From Pseudomonadota bacterium (lineage in GTDB: Bacteria; Pseudomonadota; Gammaproteobacteria; Burkholderiales; Burkholderiaceae_C), in the NCBI GenBank assembly GCA_031119395.1, contig JAVHYA010000011.1, forward strand, positions 1 through 64,000: 64,000 nucleotides of DNA, written 5' to 3'. The position numbers were made by a program, and so were the translations under genes. Shown piece after piece: positions 42,878-52,473 of the stretch; the first letter of the stretch is position 1, and each line of letters starts with the position of its first letter. Under the pieces are notes generated by a model, which was not told the DNA's origin, searched no databases, and saw only the letters and a program-made list of their open reading frames with translations.

Positions 42878-43888
42878 ATGGCGGTGACCTTGCGCGATGT
42901 CGCGCGCGCCGCCGACGTGTCCATCGCCACCGCCTCGCGCGCCCTGGCGGGCTCCAGCCTCATCAACCAGGCCACCCAGCGCCACGTGGTGCAGGTCGCG
43001 GCGGCACTGGGCTACCGCACCAACACCTTCGCCCGCGCGCTCAAGACGCGCAGCTCGCGCCTGATCGGCCTCACGGTGCACAACCTCGACAACGCCTCCT
43101 TCCAGGTGCTGGCCTCGGTGGTCCAGTCGCGCGTGCAGGCCGCCGGCTACCAGGTCATCCTGAGCATCAGCGGCGACGACCCGGCGCAGGAAAAGGAAAT
43201 CCTGCGCACGCTGGTCGACCACGGCGTCGACGGCCTGATCGCCGTGCCCACGGGCGCCAACGGCGCACAGCTGCTGGCCATGGAGCACGCCGAGATCCCG
43301 GTCATCTGCGCGGTGCGGCGCGTCGAAGGCGCCTCGCTCGAATCGGTGCTGGCCGGCGACCTCGACGGCGCCTACAACGGCACACGGCACCTGCTGGGGC
43401 TCGGCCACCGGCGCATCGGCCTGATCGTCGGCCCCGGCGAGACCACCTCCGGCAAGGAGCGCCTGGCGGGCTACCGCCGTGCCTTGCAGGAAGCGGGCCT
43501 GCCCATCGATCCGGCCCTTGTCCAGACCGGCCGCTACCTGCCGGCCACCGGCGTCGCCGCGGCCAGCGCCCTGCTGTCGCTGCCCGAGCCGCCGACGGCG
43601 CTGTTCGTCGCCAACCATGAATCCTCCGTCGGGGTGCTGCGCGTGGTCGCCGAGCGCGGCATCTCGGTGCCGCAGGACCTGTCGCTGCTCTTCTACGAAG
43701 ACTCGCCCTGGTTCGAGTGGCAGCGCCCGGCCATCAGCGTGGTCGACAGCGGCGCCGCCGAGATGGCCAACCTCGCCGTCGACCGCCTGATGCAGCGCCT
43801 GGGCGGTGTCGCCAACAGCGCCCGTGAATACCGCGTGGGCTCGCGCCTGATCGAGCGCGCGTCCTGCCTGAACCTCTCCAACCCCTGA
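42878..43888 (+). CDS. LacI-family repressor of the hydantoinase locus
   Basis: The 336-residue protein has an N-terminal helix-turn-helix and hinge (VTLRDVARAADVSIATASRAL, residues 3-23; FARALKTRSS about 50-60) and a sugar-binding-like domain (LIGLTVHNLDNASFQ, ALFVANHESSVGVL). CGGAG precedes the ATG. It is divergent from the two DapA-like genes, and two near-identical palindromes lie between, so it probably represses both arms and itself. Its effector is likely the substrate or an early intermediate of the locus. Confidence 0.92.
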   Translation: MAVTLRDVARAADVSIATASRALAGSSLINQATQRHVVQVAAALGYRTNTFARALKTRSSRLIGLTVHNLDNASFQVLASVVQSRVQAAGYQVILSISGDDPAQEKEILRTLVDHGVDGLIAVPTGANGAQLLAMEHAEIPVICAVRRVEGASLESVLAGDLDGAYNGTRHLLGLGHRRIGLIVGPGETTSGKERLAGYRRALQEAGLPIDPALVQTGRYLPATGVAAASALLSLPEPPTALFVANHESSVGVLRVVAERGISVPQDLSLLFYEDSPWFEWQRPAISVVDSGAAEMANLAVDRLMQRLGGVANSAREYRVGSRLIERASCLNLSNP

Positions 43889-43893
43889 ACCGC

Positions 43894-44286
43894 ATGCCCT
43901 ACGTCGAAATCCTGGCGCCCCGCGCCGACAGCTCCCGCAAACGAGAACTCGCCGGCGTCGTGACGCGCGGCATCGTCGACGGCTTCGGTGTCGAGCCTTC
44001 CACGGTCACCATCTACTTCCAGCCGATCGAGCGCACCGACTATGCGCACGAGGGCGAACTGGGCCAGCCCGACACGGGCTCGCGCGTGTTCGTCAAGGTG
44101 CATGCCTACCGCCGCAGCCCCGACGAGCGGCGTGCCGTCGCCGAGGCGGTCACGCCCGCGCTCGCGGCCTGCTTCGACACCACCGGCCACAACGTGGCGG
44201 TGTATTTCCTGGACCGCGAGCGCGACGAAGTCGCGCACGACGGCCACCTCGCCAGCGACGAACTCGCCATCCACCCCGCCGCCTGA
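43894..44286 (+). CDS. Tautomerase-superfamily protein
   Basis: The 130-residue product begins MPYVEI, so after removal of Met the N-terminal proline can act as catalytic base as in 4-oxalocrotonate tautomerase. It is about twice the 4-OT length and seems to hold two beta-alpha-beta units (residues 2-60 and 65-125), like the CaaD/MSAD-type members. It lies 5 bp after the lacI gene and 7 bp before the acyl-CoA dehydrogenase, so it is part of the rightward operon. Expected reactions are keto-enol shifts or hydration of unsaturated acids; which one is unknown. Confidence 0.78.
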   Translation: MPYVEILAPRADSSRKRELAGVVTRGIVDGFGVEPSTVTIYFQPIERTDYAHEGELGQPDTGSRVFVKVHAYRRSPDERRAVAEAVTPALAACFDTTGHNVAVYFLDRERDEVAHDGHLASDELAIHPAA

Positions 44287-44293
44287 GCCCGCC

Positions 44294-45436
44294 ATGAGCC
44301 ACTTCTACACCGAAGACCAGATCTCCCTGCGCGACACCGCGCGCCGCTTCGCCGAGGCCGAGGTACTGCCGCGGGCCGCCGCCATCGATCGCGAGGACAC
44401 CTTCGACCGCACGATCTACCGCGGCATGGCCGAGCTGGGCCTGTTCGGCACCAGCCTGCCGGAAGCCGCCGGCGGCTCGGGCTTCGACACCGTCGGCACC
44501 TGCCTCGTGATGGAAGAGCTGGCCCGCTGCTCGGGCGCGATCGGCAACGCCTTCGCGATCCCGGTCGAGGCGGCGCTCTTCCTGCACCACCACGGCAACG
44601 AGAGCCAGAAGGCGCTGATCCCCGGCATCCTCGACGGCTCCATCCTCATGGCCACCGCGATGACCGAGCCCGACTACGGCTCGGACACCGCCAGCATCAC
44701 CACCTCGGCCCGGCGCACGGCCGACGGCTGGGTCATCAACGGCACCAAGGCCTGGGTCACCCTGGGCGGCGTGGCCGACCGGATCATGGTCTTCGCCCGC
44801 ACCGGCAAGGACGCCGGCCACAAGGGCATCAGCTGCTTCATGGTCGACGCCCGCCAGCAGGGCGTGAGCCGCGGCAAGAACGAGGAACTGCTGGGCATGC
44901 ACGGCCTGGAGGACTGCCAGATCATCCTCGAGGACGTGCGGGTGCCCGAGGACGCCATGATCGGCGCCGAGAACACGGCCTTCAAGACGGCCATGGGCAA
45001 CTTCAACTTCAGCCGGCTGCTGATGTCGTCGATGGCCCTGGGCATGGCGCAGGCCGCGATGGAGGACGCCGTGGCCTACGCCACCACGCGCAAGCAGTTC
45101 GGCGGCCCGATCATGGGCTTCCAGGCCATCCAGTTCATGGTGGCCGACATGTCCACCGACATCGCCGCCGCTCGCCTGCTGATCCACCACGCCGCGCGCC
45201 TGTACGACGCGGGCCGGCCCTACGCCAAGGAAGCGGCGCACGCCAAGCTCTTCACCACCGACATGGCGATGAAGCACGTGTCGAACGCGCTGCAGATCCA
45301 CGGCGGCAACGGCTACTCGCGCGACTACCGCATCGAGCGCCTGTTCCGCGACGTGCGGCTGGCGCAGATCTACGAAGGCACCAACCAGATCCAGCGCGTG
45401 ATCATCGCGCGCCAGGTCGAGAAAGAACTGGCCTGA
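44294..45436 (+). CDS. Acyl-CoA dehydrogenase
   Basis: The FAD enzyme introduces a 2,3-double bond in an acyl-CoA. The 380-residue product has the three usual domains: N-terminal helices, a middle FAD barrel (TAMTEPDYGSDTASI, WVTLGGVADR), and a C-terminal helical domain with RKQFGGPIMGFQAIQ, QIHGGNGYSRDYR and the catalytic glutamate in IYEGTNQIQR. The ATG at 44294 follows the tautomerase stop by 7 bp. With the CoA-transferase and MaoC hydratase downstream it forms a short beta-oxidation-like set. Confidence 0.92.
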   Translation: MSHFYTEDQISLRDTARRFAEAEVLPRAAAIDREDTFDRTIYRGMAELGLFGTSLPEAAGGSGFDTVGTCLVMEELARCSGAIGNAFAIPVEAALFLHHHGNESQKALIPGILDGSILMATAMTEPDYGSDTASITTSARRTADGWVINGTKAWVTLGGVADRIMVFARTGKDAGHKGISCFMVDARQQGVSRGKNEELLGMHGLEDCQIILEDVRVPEDAMIGAENTAFKTAMGNFNFSRLLMSSMALGMAQAAMEDAVAYATTRKQFGGPIMGFQAIQFMVADMSTDIAAARLLIHHAARLYDAGRPYAKEAAHAKLFTTDMAMKHVSNALQIHGGNGYSRDYRIERLFRDVRLAQIYEGTNQIQRVIIARQVEKELA

Positions 45437-45447
45437 GGGGGCGCGCC

Positions 45448-47055
45448 ATGATCAGTTGCATCACCGCCGACGAGGCCGCCGCGCTCATCCGCGACGGCGA
45501 TTTCGTCATCACCGGCGGCAACGGCGGCTCGGGCGTGCCCGAAGCGCTGTTCGAGGCCGTCGAGCGCCGCTTCCTCGCCGGCCAGGGGCCGCACGCCATC
45601 ACGCTCTTCCACATCACCGGCGTGGGTGCGCTGACCGAGAAGGGCCTGTGCCGCTTTGCGCACCCGGGCCTGGTCAAGCGCGTCATCGGCGGCAACTTCG
45701 GCATGCAGTTGCCCTTCATCCAGATGATCGTGAACAACGAGGTCGAGGCGTACAACTTTCCGCAGGGCGTGATGACGCACCTGTGCCGCGCCATGGCCGG
45801 CCGGCAGCCCGGCATCCTCACGCACGTGGGCCTGGGCACCTACATGGACCCGCAGCAGGACGGCGGGCGGATGAACGCCCGCACCACCGAGGCGCTGGTC
45901 GAGCGCGTGCACGTGGCCGGCGCCGACTACCTGTTCTACCGCGCGCCCGGCGTGCCCACGGTGGCGCTCATCCGCGGCACCTCGGTCGACGAGGACGGCT
46001 ACGTGAGCATGGAGCACGAGGCCACCGCGCGCGAGGACCTGTCGATGGCGCAGGCCGTGCACAACGCGGGCGGCCTGGTGATCTGCCAGGTCAAGCGCCG
46101 CGTGCGCCGCGGCACGCTGCACCCGCACATGGTGAAGATCCCCGGCTTCCTGATCGACCACGTGGTGGTCGAGCCCGAGCAGCTGCAGACCTACACCACG
46201 CGCTACGACCCGGCCCGCTGCGGCGAGACGCGCCTGCCGGCGTCGGGCATCGCGCCGGACCCGCTGGATGCGCGCCGCGTCATCGCGCGCCGCGCCGCCT
46301 TCGAGCTGCGCCCCGGCGACGTGGTGAACCTGGGCGTCGGCATCTCGGCCATGATTCCCAACGTCGCGGCCGAGGAGGGCATCGACGAGCTCATCACGCT
46401 CACGGTGGAATCGGGCGTGGTGGGCGGCGTGCCCGGCCATGCGCGCGAGTTCGGCACGGCCGTGAACCCGCGCGTCATCCTCGACCAGGGTTACCAGTTC
46501 GACTTCTACGACGGCGGCGGCCTGAGCTGCGCCTTCCTGTCCTTCGCGGAAGTCGATGCCGAGGGCAACGTGAACGTGACGCGCTTCGGCCGCCGCTACG
46601 ACGGCGCGGGCGGCTTCATCAACATCACGCAGAACACGCGCCGGCTGGTGTTCAGCGGCTCGCTCACGGGCGGCGAGGCCGACGTGCGGGTGGAAGGCGG
46701 CCAGCTCGCGATCCACCGCGACGGCAAGTTCCGCAAGTTCGTGCCGGCCGTGGGGCAGATCAGCTTCTCCGGAAAGCTGGCGCGCGAGCGCGGCCAGCAG
46801 GTGAGCTTCATCACCGACCGGGCCGTGTTCGAGCTGGAGGCCGACGGCATCGTCCTGACCGAGGTGGCGCCGGGCGTGCGCCTGAAGGAGGACGTGCTCG
46901 ACCACATCGGCTTCGACGTCCGCGTGAGCGAATCGCTCAAGACGATGGACCCGCGCATCTTCCGCGCCGGACCGATGGGCGTGCACGACGCCTTCGTCGC
47001 GCAACCGCCGCGCCATGTCGTGCGCGACGCGGATCGACCGGAGGCGGCACGATGA
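45448..47055 (+). CDS. Acyl-CoA:carboxylate CoA-transferase, family I
   Basis: The 535-residue product has fused alpha and beta parts, as in the YdiF/propionate CoA-transferase group. The N-terminal half carries GGNGGSGVPEALFEA and the C-terminal half GVGISAMIPNVAAEEG, with the catalytic glutamate Glu321 in LTVESGVVGGVPG that forms the enzyme-CoA thioester. It would activate a carboxylic acid of the pathway by taking CoA from acetyl- or another acyl-CoA. It lies 11 bp after the dehydrogenase and overlaps the maoC-like gene by 4 bp. Confidence 0.9.
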   Translation: MISCITADEAAALIRDGDFVITGGNGGSGVPEALFEAVERRFLAGQGPHAITLFHITGVGALTEKGLCRFAHPGLVKRVIGGNFGMQLPFIQMIVNNEVEAYNFPQGVMTHLCRAMAGRQPGILTHVGLGTYMDPQQDGGRMNARTTEALVERVHVAGADYLFYRAPGVPTVALIRGTSVDEDGYVSMEHEATAREDLSMAQAVHNAGGLVICQVKRRVRRGTLHPHMVKIPGFLIDHVVVEPEQLQTYTTRYDPARCGETRLPASGIAPDPLDARRVIARRAAFELRPGDVVNLGVGISAMIPNVAAEEGIDELITLTVESGVVGGVPGHAREFGTAVNPRVILDQGYQFDFYDGGGLSCAFLSFAEVDAEGNVNVTRFGRRYDGAGGFINITQNTRRLVFSGSLTGGEADVRVEGGQLAIHRDGKFRKFVPAVGQISFSGKLARERGQQVSFITDRAVFELEADGIVLTEVAPGVRLKEDVLDHIGFDVRVSESLKTMDPRIFRAGPMGVHDAFVAQPPRHVVRDADRPEAAR

Positions 47056-47519
47056 GCGCGTCGAAGGACCTCTGGTTCGAGGACGTGGTGGTCGGCACCG
47101 AGATGCGCAGCGCTGCGCACACCATCAGTGCGCAGGCGATCGCGCAGTTCTGCGACCTCACGCAGGACCACCATCCACTGCACACCGATGCGGCCTATGC
47201 GAAGTCGCGCGGCTTTCCCGGCGTCATCGCCCATGGCCTGTTCGGCCTGTCGCTCATGGAAGGCCTGAAGACCGCGATGGGCCTGTACGAGAACAGCTCC
47301 ATCGCATCGCTGGGTTGGGACGGCGTGCGATTCGTGCAGCCCGTGGTGGCCGGCGACGAGGTGCACGTGAGCTTCCGCTTCGTCGACAAGCGCCTGTCGT
47401 CCAAGGGTGGCCGCGGCGTCGTGACCGAGGCCCTGCAACTCGTCAATCAACGCGGCGAATGCGTCATCGAGGCACAGCACGCGGCGCTCGTCGCGTGCCG
47501 CAACGACGCACCGCATTGA
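47052..47519 (+). CDS. MaoC-like enoyl-CoA hydratase
   Basis: The 155-residue hot-dog-fold protein has the R-hydratase motif TQDHHPLHTDAAYAKSRGF (Asp and His pair of the active site) and VIAHGLFGLSL. It hydrates an enoyl-CoA, the step after the acyl-CoA dehydrogenase. The ATG overlaps the TGA of the CoA-transferase gene (ATGA). The single-domain length is normal. Confidence 0.9.
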   Translation: MSASKDLWFEDVVVGTEMRSAAHTISAQAIAQFCDLTQDHHPLHTDAAYAKSRGFPGVIAHGLFGLSLMEGLKTAMGLYENSSIASLGWDGVRFVQPVVAGDEVHVSFRFVDKRLSSKGGRGVVTEALQLVNQRGECVIEAQHAALVACRNDAPH

Positions 47520-47609
47520 GGTCGAAATTTTTCTCCCTTTTCGTTCCTGCGTGCCCGCTTCTTGCTAACTGTCTCCTGTTCTTCAACAACCCCGCTCCAT
47601 CACTCCATC

Positions 47610-48452
47610 ATGAAACACACCCGCCTCATCGCCGGCCTCGTGCTCGGCGCCGCCGCCACCCTTCCGGCCTTCGCACAGAGCTGCACGCCCAAGGTCGCCG
47701 CCGATCAGCTGGTCACGCCCGGCAAGCTGCAGATGTCCATCAATCCCACGCTGCCCCCGCAGCAGTTCGTCGACGAGAAGGGCGAGCTGCAGGGCCTGAA
47801 CGTCGAGCTCGGCAAGGCCGTGGCCAAGAAGCTGTGCCTCGAGCCCGTCTTCATCCGCATGGACATGCCGCCCATGATCCCTGCCATGCAGGCCGGCCGC
47901 TTCGATCTGATCAACACGGGCATGTTCTGGACCGAGGAGCGCTCCAAGCTCATGTTCATGATCCCCTACGGCCAGCAGGCGATGAGCATCTACACCGTGC
48001 CGACCAGCAAGCTGAAGATCACCAAGTTCGAGGACCTCGCCGGCCACGTGGTGGGCATCGAGACCGGCACCTACCAGGAACGCAAGGCACGCGAGTACAA
48101 CGCCGCCATGGTCGCCAAGGGCGAGAAGACCATCGACTTCCGCACCTTCGCCACCGCGTCCGAAACGACGGCCGCCCTGCGCGCCGGCCAGCTCGAGGCG
48201 GGCATCAACATCGACGAGACCGCCAAGGCCTTCGAGGAACGCGGCATCGCCAAGATCTGGCTCAGCGGCATCAACGGCACCGACATCACGCTGGCCTTCC
48301 GCACCAAGGGCGCGGCCGAGGCGGCGGCCAAGGCGCTGGACGAGCTCAAGGCCGAGGGCGTGTACGACCAGCTGTTCGACAAGTTCAAGATGACGCGCCT
48401 GAAGGACGTCAAGAACTTCGCCATCCGCGGCACCGGCCCGGCACCCAAGTAA
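47610..48452 (+). CDS. Amino-acid-type ABC transporter receptor
   Basis: The 280-residue periplasmic binding protein of the polar amino acid family 3 type has a signal peptide to about residue 22 (ends PAFAQ). Family parts are LQMSINPTLPPQQFVDEKG, GLNVELGKAVAKKL, FDLINTGMFWTEER and VGIETGTYQERKAREYN. The start at 47610 begins the signal peptide; the frame is open a little upstream. It lies 90 bp after the MaoC-like gene and 18 bp before the permease. The ligand should be the nutrient that the locus breaks down. Confidence 0.9.
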   Translation: MKHTRLIAGLVLGAAATLPAFAQSCTPKVAADQLVTPGKLQMSINPTLPPQQFVDEKGELQGLNVELGKAVAKKLCLEPVFIRMDMPPMIPAMQAGRFDLINTGMFWTEERSKLMFMIPYGQQAMSIYTVPTSKLKITKFEDLAGHVVGIETGTYQERKAREYNAAMVAKGEKTIDFRTFATASETTAALRAGQLEAGINIDETAKAFEERGIAKIWLSGINGTDITLAFRTKGAAEAAAKALDELKAEGVYDQLFDKFKMTRLKDVKNFAIRGTGPAPK

Positions 48453-48470
48453 GCAATCCGGGGACCGGCC

Positions 48471-49181
48471 GTGTTCAACGTCGACGCTTTCCTGTCGTAC
48501 CTGATCAACCCGTACCTGCTGGGCGGCGTCGGCATCACGATCGGCCTGACGGTGGCCACCATCGCCATCGGCCTGGTGCTGGCCCTGCCGCTGGCGCTGG
48601 GCAGCATGTCCAGCAACCGGCTCTTCAACGCGCCGGCGCGCTTCTACGTGTGGGTGTTCCGGGGCACACCGCTGCTGGTGCAGCTGGTCATCATCTACAC
48701 CGGCCTGCCGCAGCTGGGGATCCGGCTGGACGTGCTGACCTCCGCGGTGCTGGCGCTCAGCCTGAACGAGGCCGCCTACCTGTCGGAGACCATCCGCGCC
48801 GGCTTCTCGGCCGTGGCCAAGGGCCAGGTCGAGGCGGCCAAGGCGCTGAGCCTGTCGCGGGCGGCCACGCTGCGGCTGGTCACGCTGCCGCAGGTGATCC
48901 GCATCATCATCCCGCCGCTGGGCAACTCGGTGAACGGGCTGCTCAAGGCGACCTCGCTCGCATCGGTGATCTCGATGGAAGAGCTCATGCGCCGCAGCCA
49001 GGTGCTGATGCAGATGAAGTTCGAGGTGCTGGAGCTGTACTGCGTGGCGGCCTGCTACTACCTCGTGCTCACGACGCTCTGGAACCTCGTGCAGGTGCGC
49101 CTGGAACGCCACTACGGCAAGGGCTATGCGCCTCGCAGCACGAAGAAGGCCCCCATTCCCCGCGTCGCGATGGCGCGCTGA
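48471..49181 (+). CDS. Amino-acid-type ABC transporter permease
   Basis: The 236-residue inner-membrane permease of the HisM/GlnP class has five or so helices. The conserved N-terminal WVFRGTPLLVQLVIIYTGLP and the cytoplasmic EAA loop EAAKALSLSRAATLRLVTLPQ, which contacts the ATPase, are clear. The start is GTG at 48471. It follows the receptor gene by 18 bp. Its ATPase is probably the gene at 40066-40833 in the other arm, since none is beside it. Confidence 0.92.
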   Translation: MFNVDAFLSYLINPYLLGGVGITIGLTVATIAIGLVLALPLALGSMSSNRLFNAPARFYVWVFRGTPLLVQLVIIYTGLPQLGIRLDVLTSAVLALSLNEAAYLSETIRAGFSAVAKGQVEAAKALSLSRAATLRLVTLPQVIRIIIPPLGNSVNGLLKATSLASVISMEELMRRSQVLMQMKFEVLELYCVAACYYLVLTTLWNLVQVRLERHYGKGYAPRSTKKAPIPRVAMAR

Positions 49182-49199
49182 CCCGACGACCCGAGAGCC

Positions 49200-50633
49200 A
49201 TGGCCGACTTCGACCTTGTCATCCGCAACGCGCAGGCCGTGACGGCCAGCGACATCTTCCACTGCGACATCGGCGTGCGCGATGGCCGCGTGGTCCAGCT
49301 CGGGCTGGGCCTGGGCCCCGGCAGCCGCGAGATCGACGCGGCCGGGCGCGCGGTGACGCCTGGCGGCGTCGACACGCACTGCCACCTCGACCAGCCGCAG
49401 GCGCCGCCGGTGGTGTCTGCGGACGATTTCCTCACCGGCTCGCGTTCGGCCGCCTGCGGAGGCACCACCACGGTGATCCCCTTCGCGGCGCAGCACAGGG
49501 GCCAGTCGCTGCGCGACGCGGTGGACGACTACCACCGCCGAGCGGAGGGCAAGTCGTGCATCGACTACGCCTTCCACCTCATCGTCAGCGACCCCACGCC
49601 GACGGTGCTGAAGGAGGAGCTGCCGGCCCTGATCGCCGAGGGCTACACGTCGTTCAAGATCTACATGACCTACGACGACATGAAGCTGGACGACCGGCAG
49701 ATTCTCGAGGTGCTGGACGTGGCCCGCTCGCACGGCGCCATGGCCATGATCCACGCCGAGAACTCCGACTGCATCGCCTGGCTGACCGGCCGCCTGCAGG
49801 CCGCAGGCAAGACGGCGCCGCGCTACCACGCGCATGCCCGGCCGCTGCTGGTGGAGCGCGAGGCCACGCACCGCGCGATCGCGCTGTCCGAGCTGGTCGA
49901 CGTGCCGATCCTCATCGTGCACGTGTCGGGCCGCGAGGCGGTGGAGCAGATCCGCTGGGGCCGTGCGCATGGCCTGCAGGTCTTCGCCGAAACCTGCCCG
50001 CAGTACCTGTTCCTGACGGCCGAGGACCTGGGCATCGACGACAGCTACGAGGGCGCCAAGTGCGTCTGCAGCCCGCCGCCGCGCGACAAGGCCAACCAGC
50101 AGGTGATCTGGGACGGCCTGGCCGACGGGCTGTTCACGGTCATCTCGTCCGACCACGCGCCCTACAACTTCGAGGGCGAGGGCGGCAAGCATCCTGCCGG
50201 CGAGGAGGTGCCCTTCAACCACATTCCCAACGGCATTCCCGGCATCGAGACGCGCATGGCGCTGCTGTGGTCCGAGGGCGTGCTGGGCGGGCGCATCACG
50301 CCGCAGAAGTTCGTCGAGCTCACCGCCACGAACCCCGCCAAGGCCTACGGGCTGCACCCGCGCAAGGGCACCATCGCGGTGGGCGGCGATGCCGACCTGG
50401 TCATCTGGGACGAGCGCGAGTTCGTGCTGAGCAACGGCATGCTCCACCATGCCGTCGACTACACGCCCTACGAGGGCATGCGCCTGGCGGCCTGGCCCGG
50501 CACGACCATCGCGCGCGGCCAGGTCGTGTGGGACGGCACGCGCTACCTCGGGCAGGCCGGCCATGGCCGGTTCCTGCCCTGCGGCCTGCCGACGCTGCTG
50601 CCCGCGCGGCGCGAGATGGCCGGCGGCCGCTGA
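49200..50633 (+). CDS. D-hydantoinase/dihydropyrimidinase-type cyclic amidohydrolase
   Basis: The 477-residue zinc enzyme opens cyclic amides such as hydantoins, dihydropyrimidines or imides. The binuclear site is visible: DTHCHLD, the lysine that becomes carboxylated in SFKIYMTYDD, MIHAEN, IVHVSG and SSDHAPYN. Length matches D-hydantoinase rather than allantoinase (about 450). The ATG follows GAGAGCC, 18 bp after the permease stop. As the last gene of the transporter run, it probably performs the first ring-opening step on the imported compound. Phenylhydantoinase-like and allantoinase-like activities cannot be excluded. Confidence 0.9.
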   Translation: MADFDLVIRNAQAVTASDIFHCDIGVRDGRVVQLGLGLGPGSREIDAAGRAVTPGGVDTHCHLDQPQAPPVVSADDFLTGSRSAACGGTTTVIPFAAQHRGQSLRDAVDDYHRRAEGKSCIDYAFHLIVSDPTPTVLKEELPALIAEGYTSFKIYMTYDDMKLDDRQILEVLDVARSHGAMAMIHAENSDCIAWLTGRLQAAGKTAPRYHAHARPLLVEREATHRAIALSELVDVPILIVHVSGREAVEQIRWGRAHGLQVFAETCPQYLFLTAEDLGIDDSYEGAKCVCSPPPRDKANQQVIWDGLADGLFTVISSDHAPYNFEGEGGKHPAGEEVPFNHIPNGIPGIETRMALLWSEGVLGGRITPQKFVELTATNPAKAYGLHPRKGTIAVGGDADLVIWDEREFVLSNGMLHHAVDYTPYEGMRLAAWPGTTIARGQVVWDGTRYLGQAGHGRFLPCGLPTLLPARREMAGGR

Positions 50634-50722
50634 AAGGGGCGGCGCACCTGCGCAGGGTGTGCCGGGTGCAGGACCGCGCCGGGTGGGGGCGCGGTGCGTT
50701 GGGTGGCGCGAGAATTGCTCGA

Positions 50723-50811
50723 CGCCCCTACGGGCTTACCCGTATGCTCCATACCGGCCTGCGCATAAGTCCTATGAACCGGCGCGTATGCCTGGCGCCG
50801 GTGCAGGGGCG
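50723..50811 (+). ncRNA. Structured leader of xdhA, possible riboswitch
   Basis: An outer stem CGCCCCT (50723-50729) with AGGGGCG (50805-50811) encloses hairpin ACGGG-CTTA-CCCGT (50730-50743) and a longer arm closed by CATAC (50750-50754) with GTATG (50786-50790) and tipped by CATA-AGTCC-TATG (50764-50776). An alternative 7-bp stem CCGGCGC (50779-50785) with GCGCCGG (50795-50801) excludes the CATAC-GTATG pairing. The element ends 26 bp before the xdhA ATG, and a GGGAGG site follows. All pairings were read by eye; no covariation evidence. Confidence 0.4.
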
Positions 50812-50837
50812 AACATCCCGGGGAGGGCCCGATTGCC

Positions 50838-52454
<1,617 letters not shown>

Positions 52455-52473
52455 GCGCGCACAAGGAGCCACG

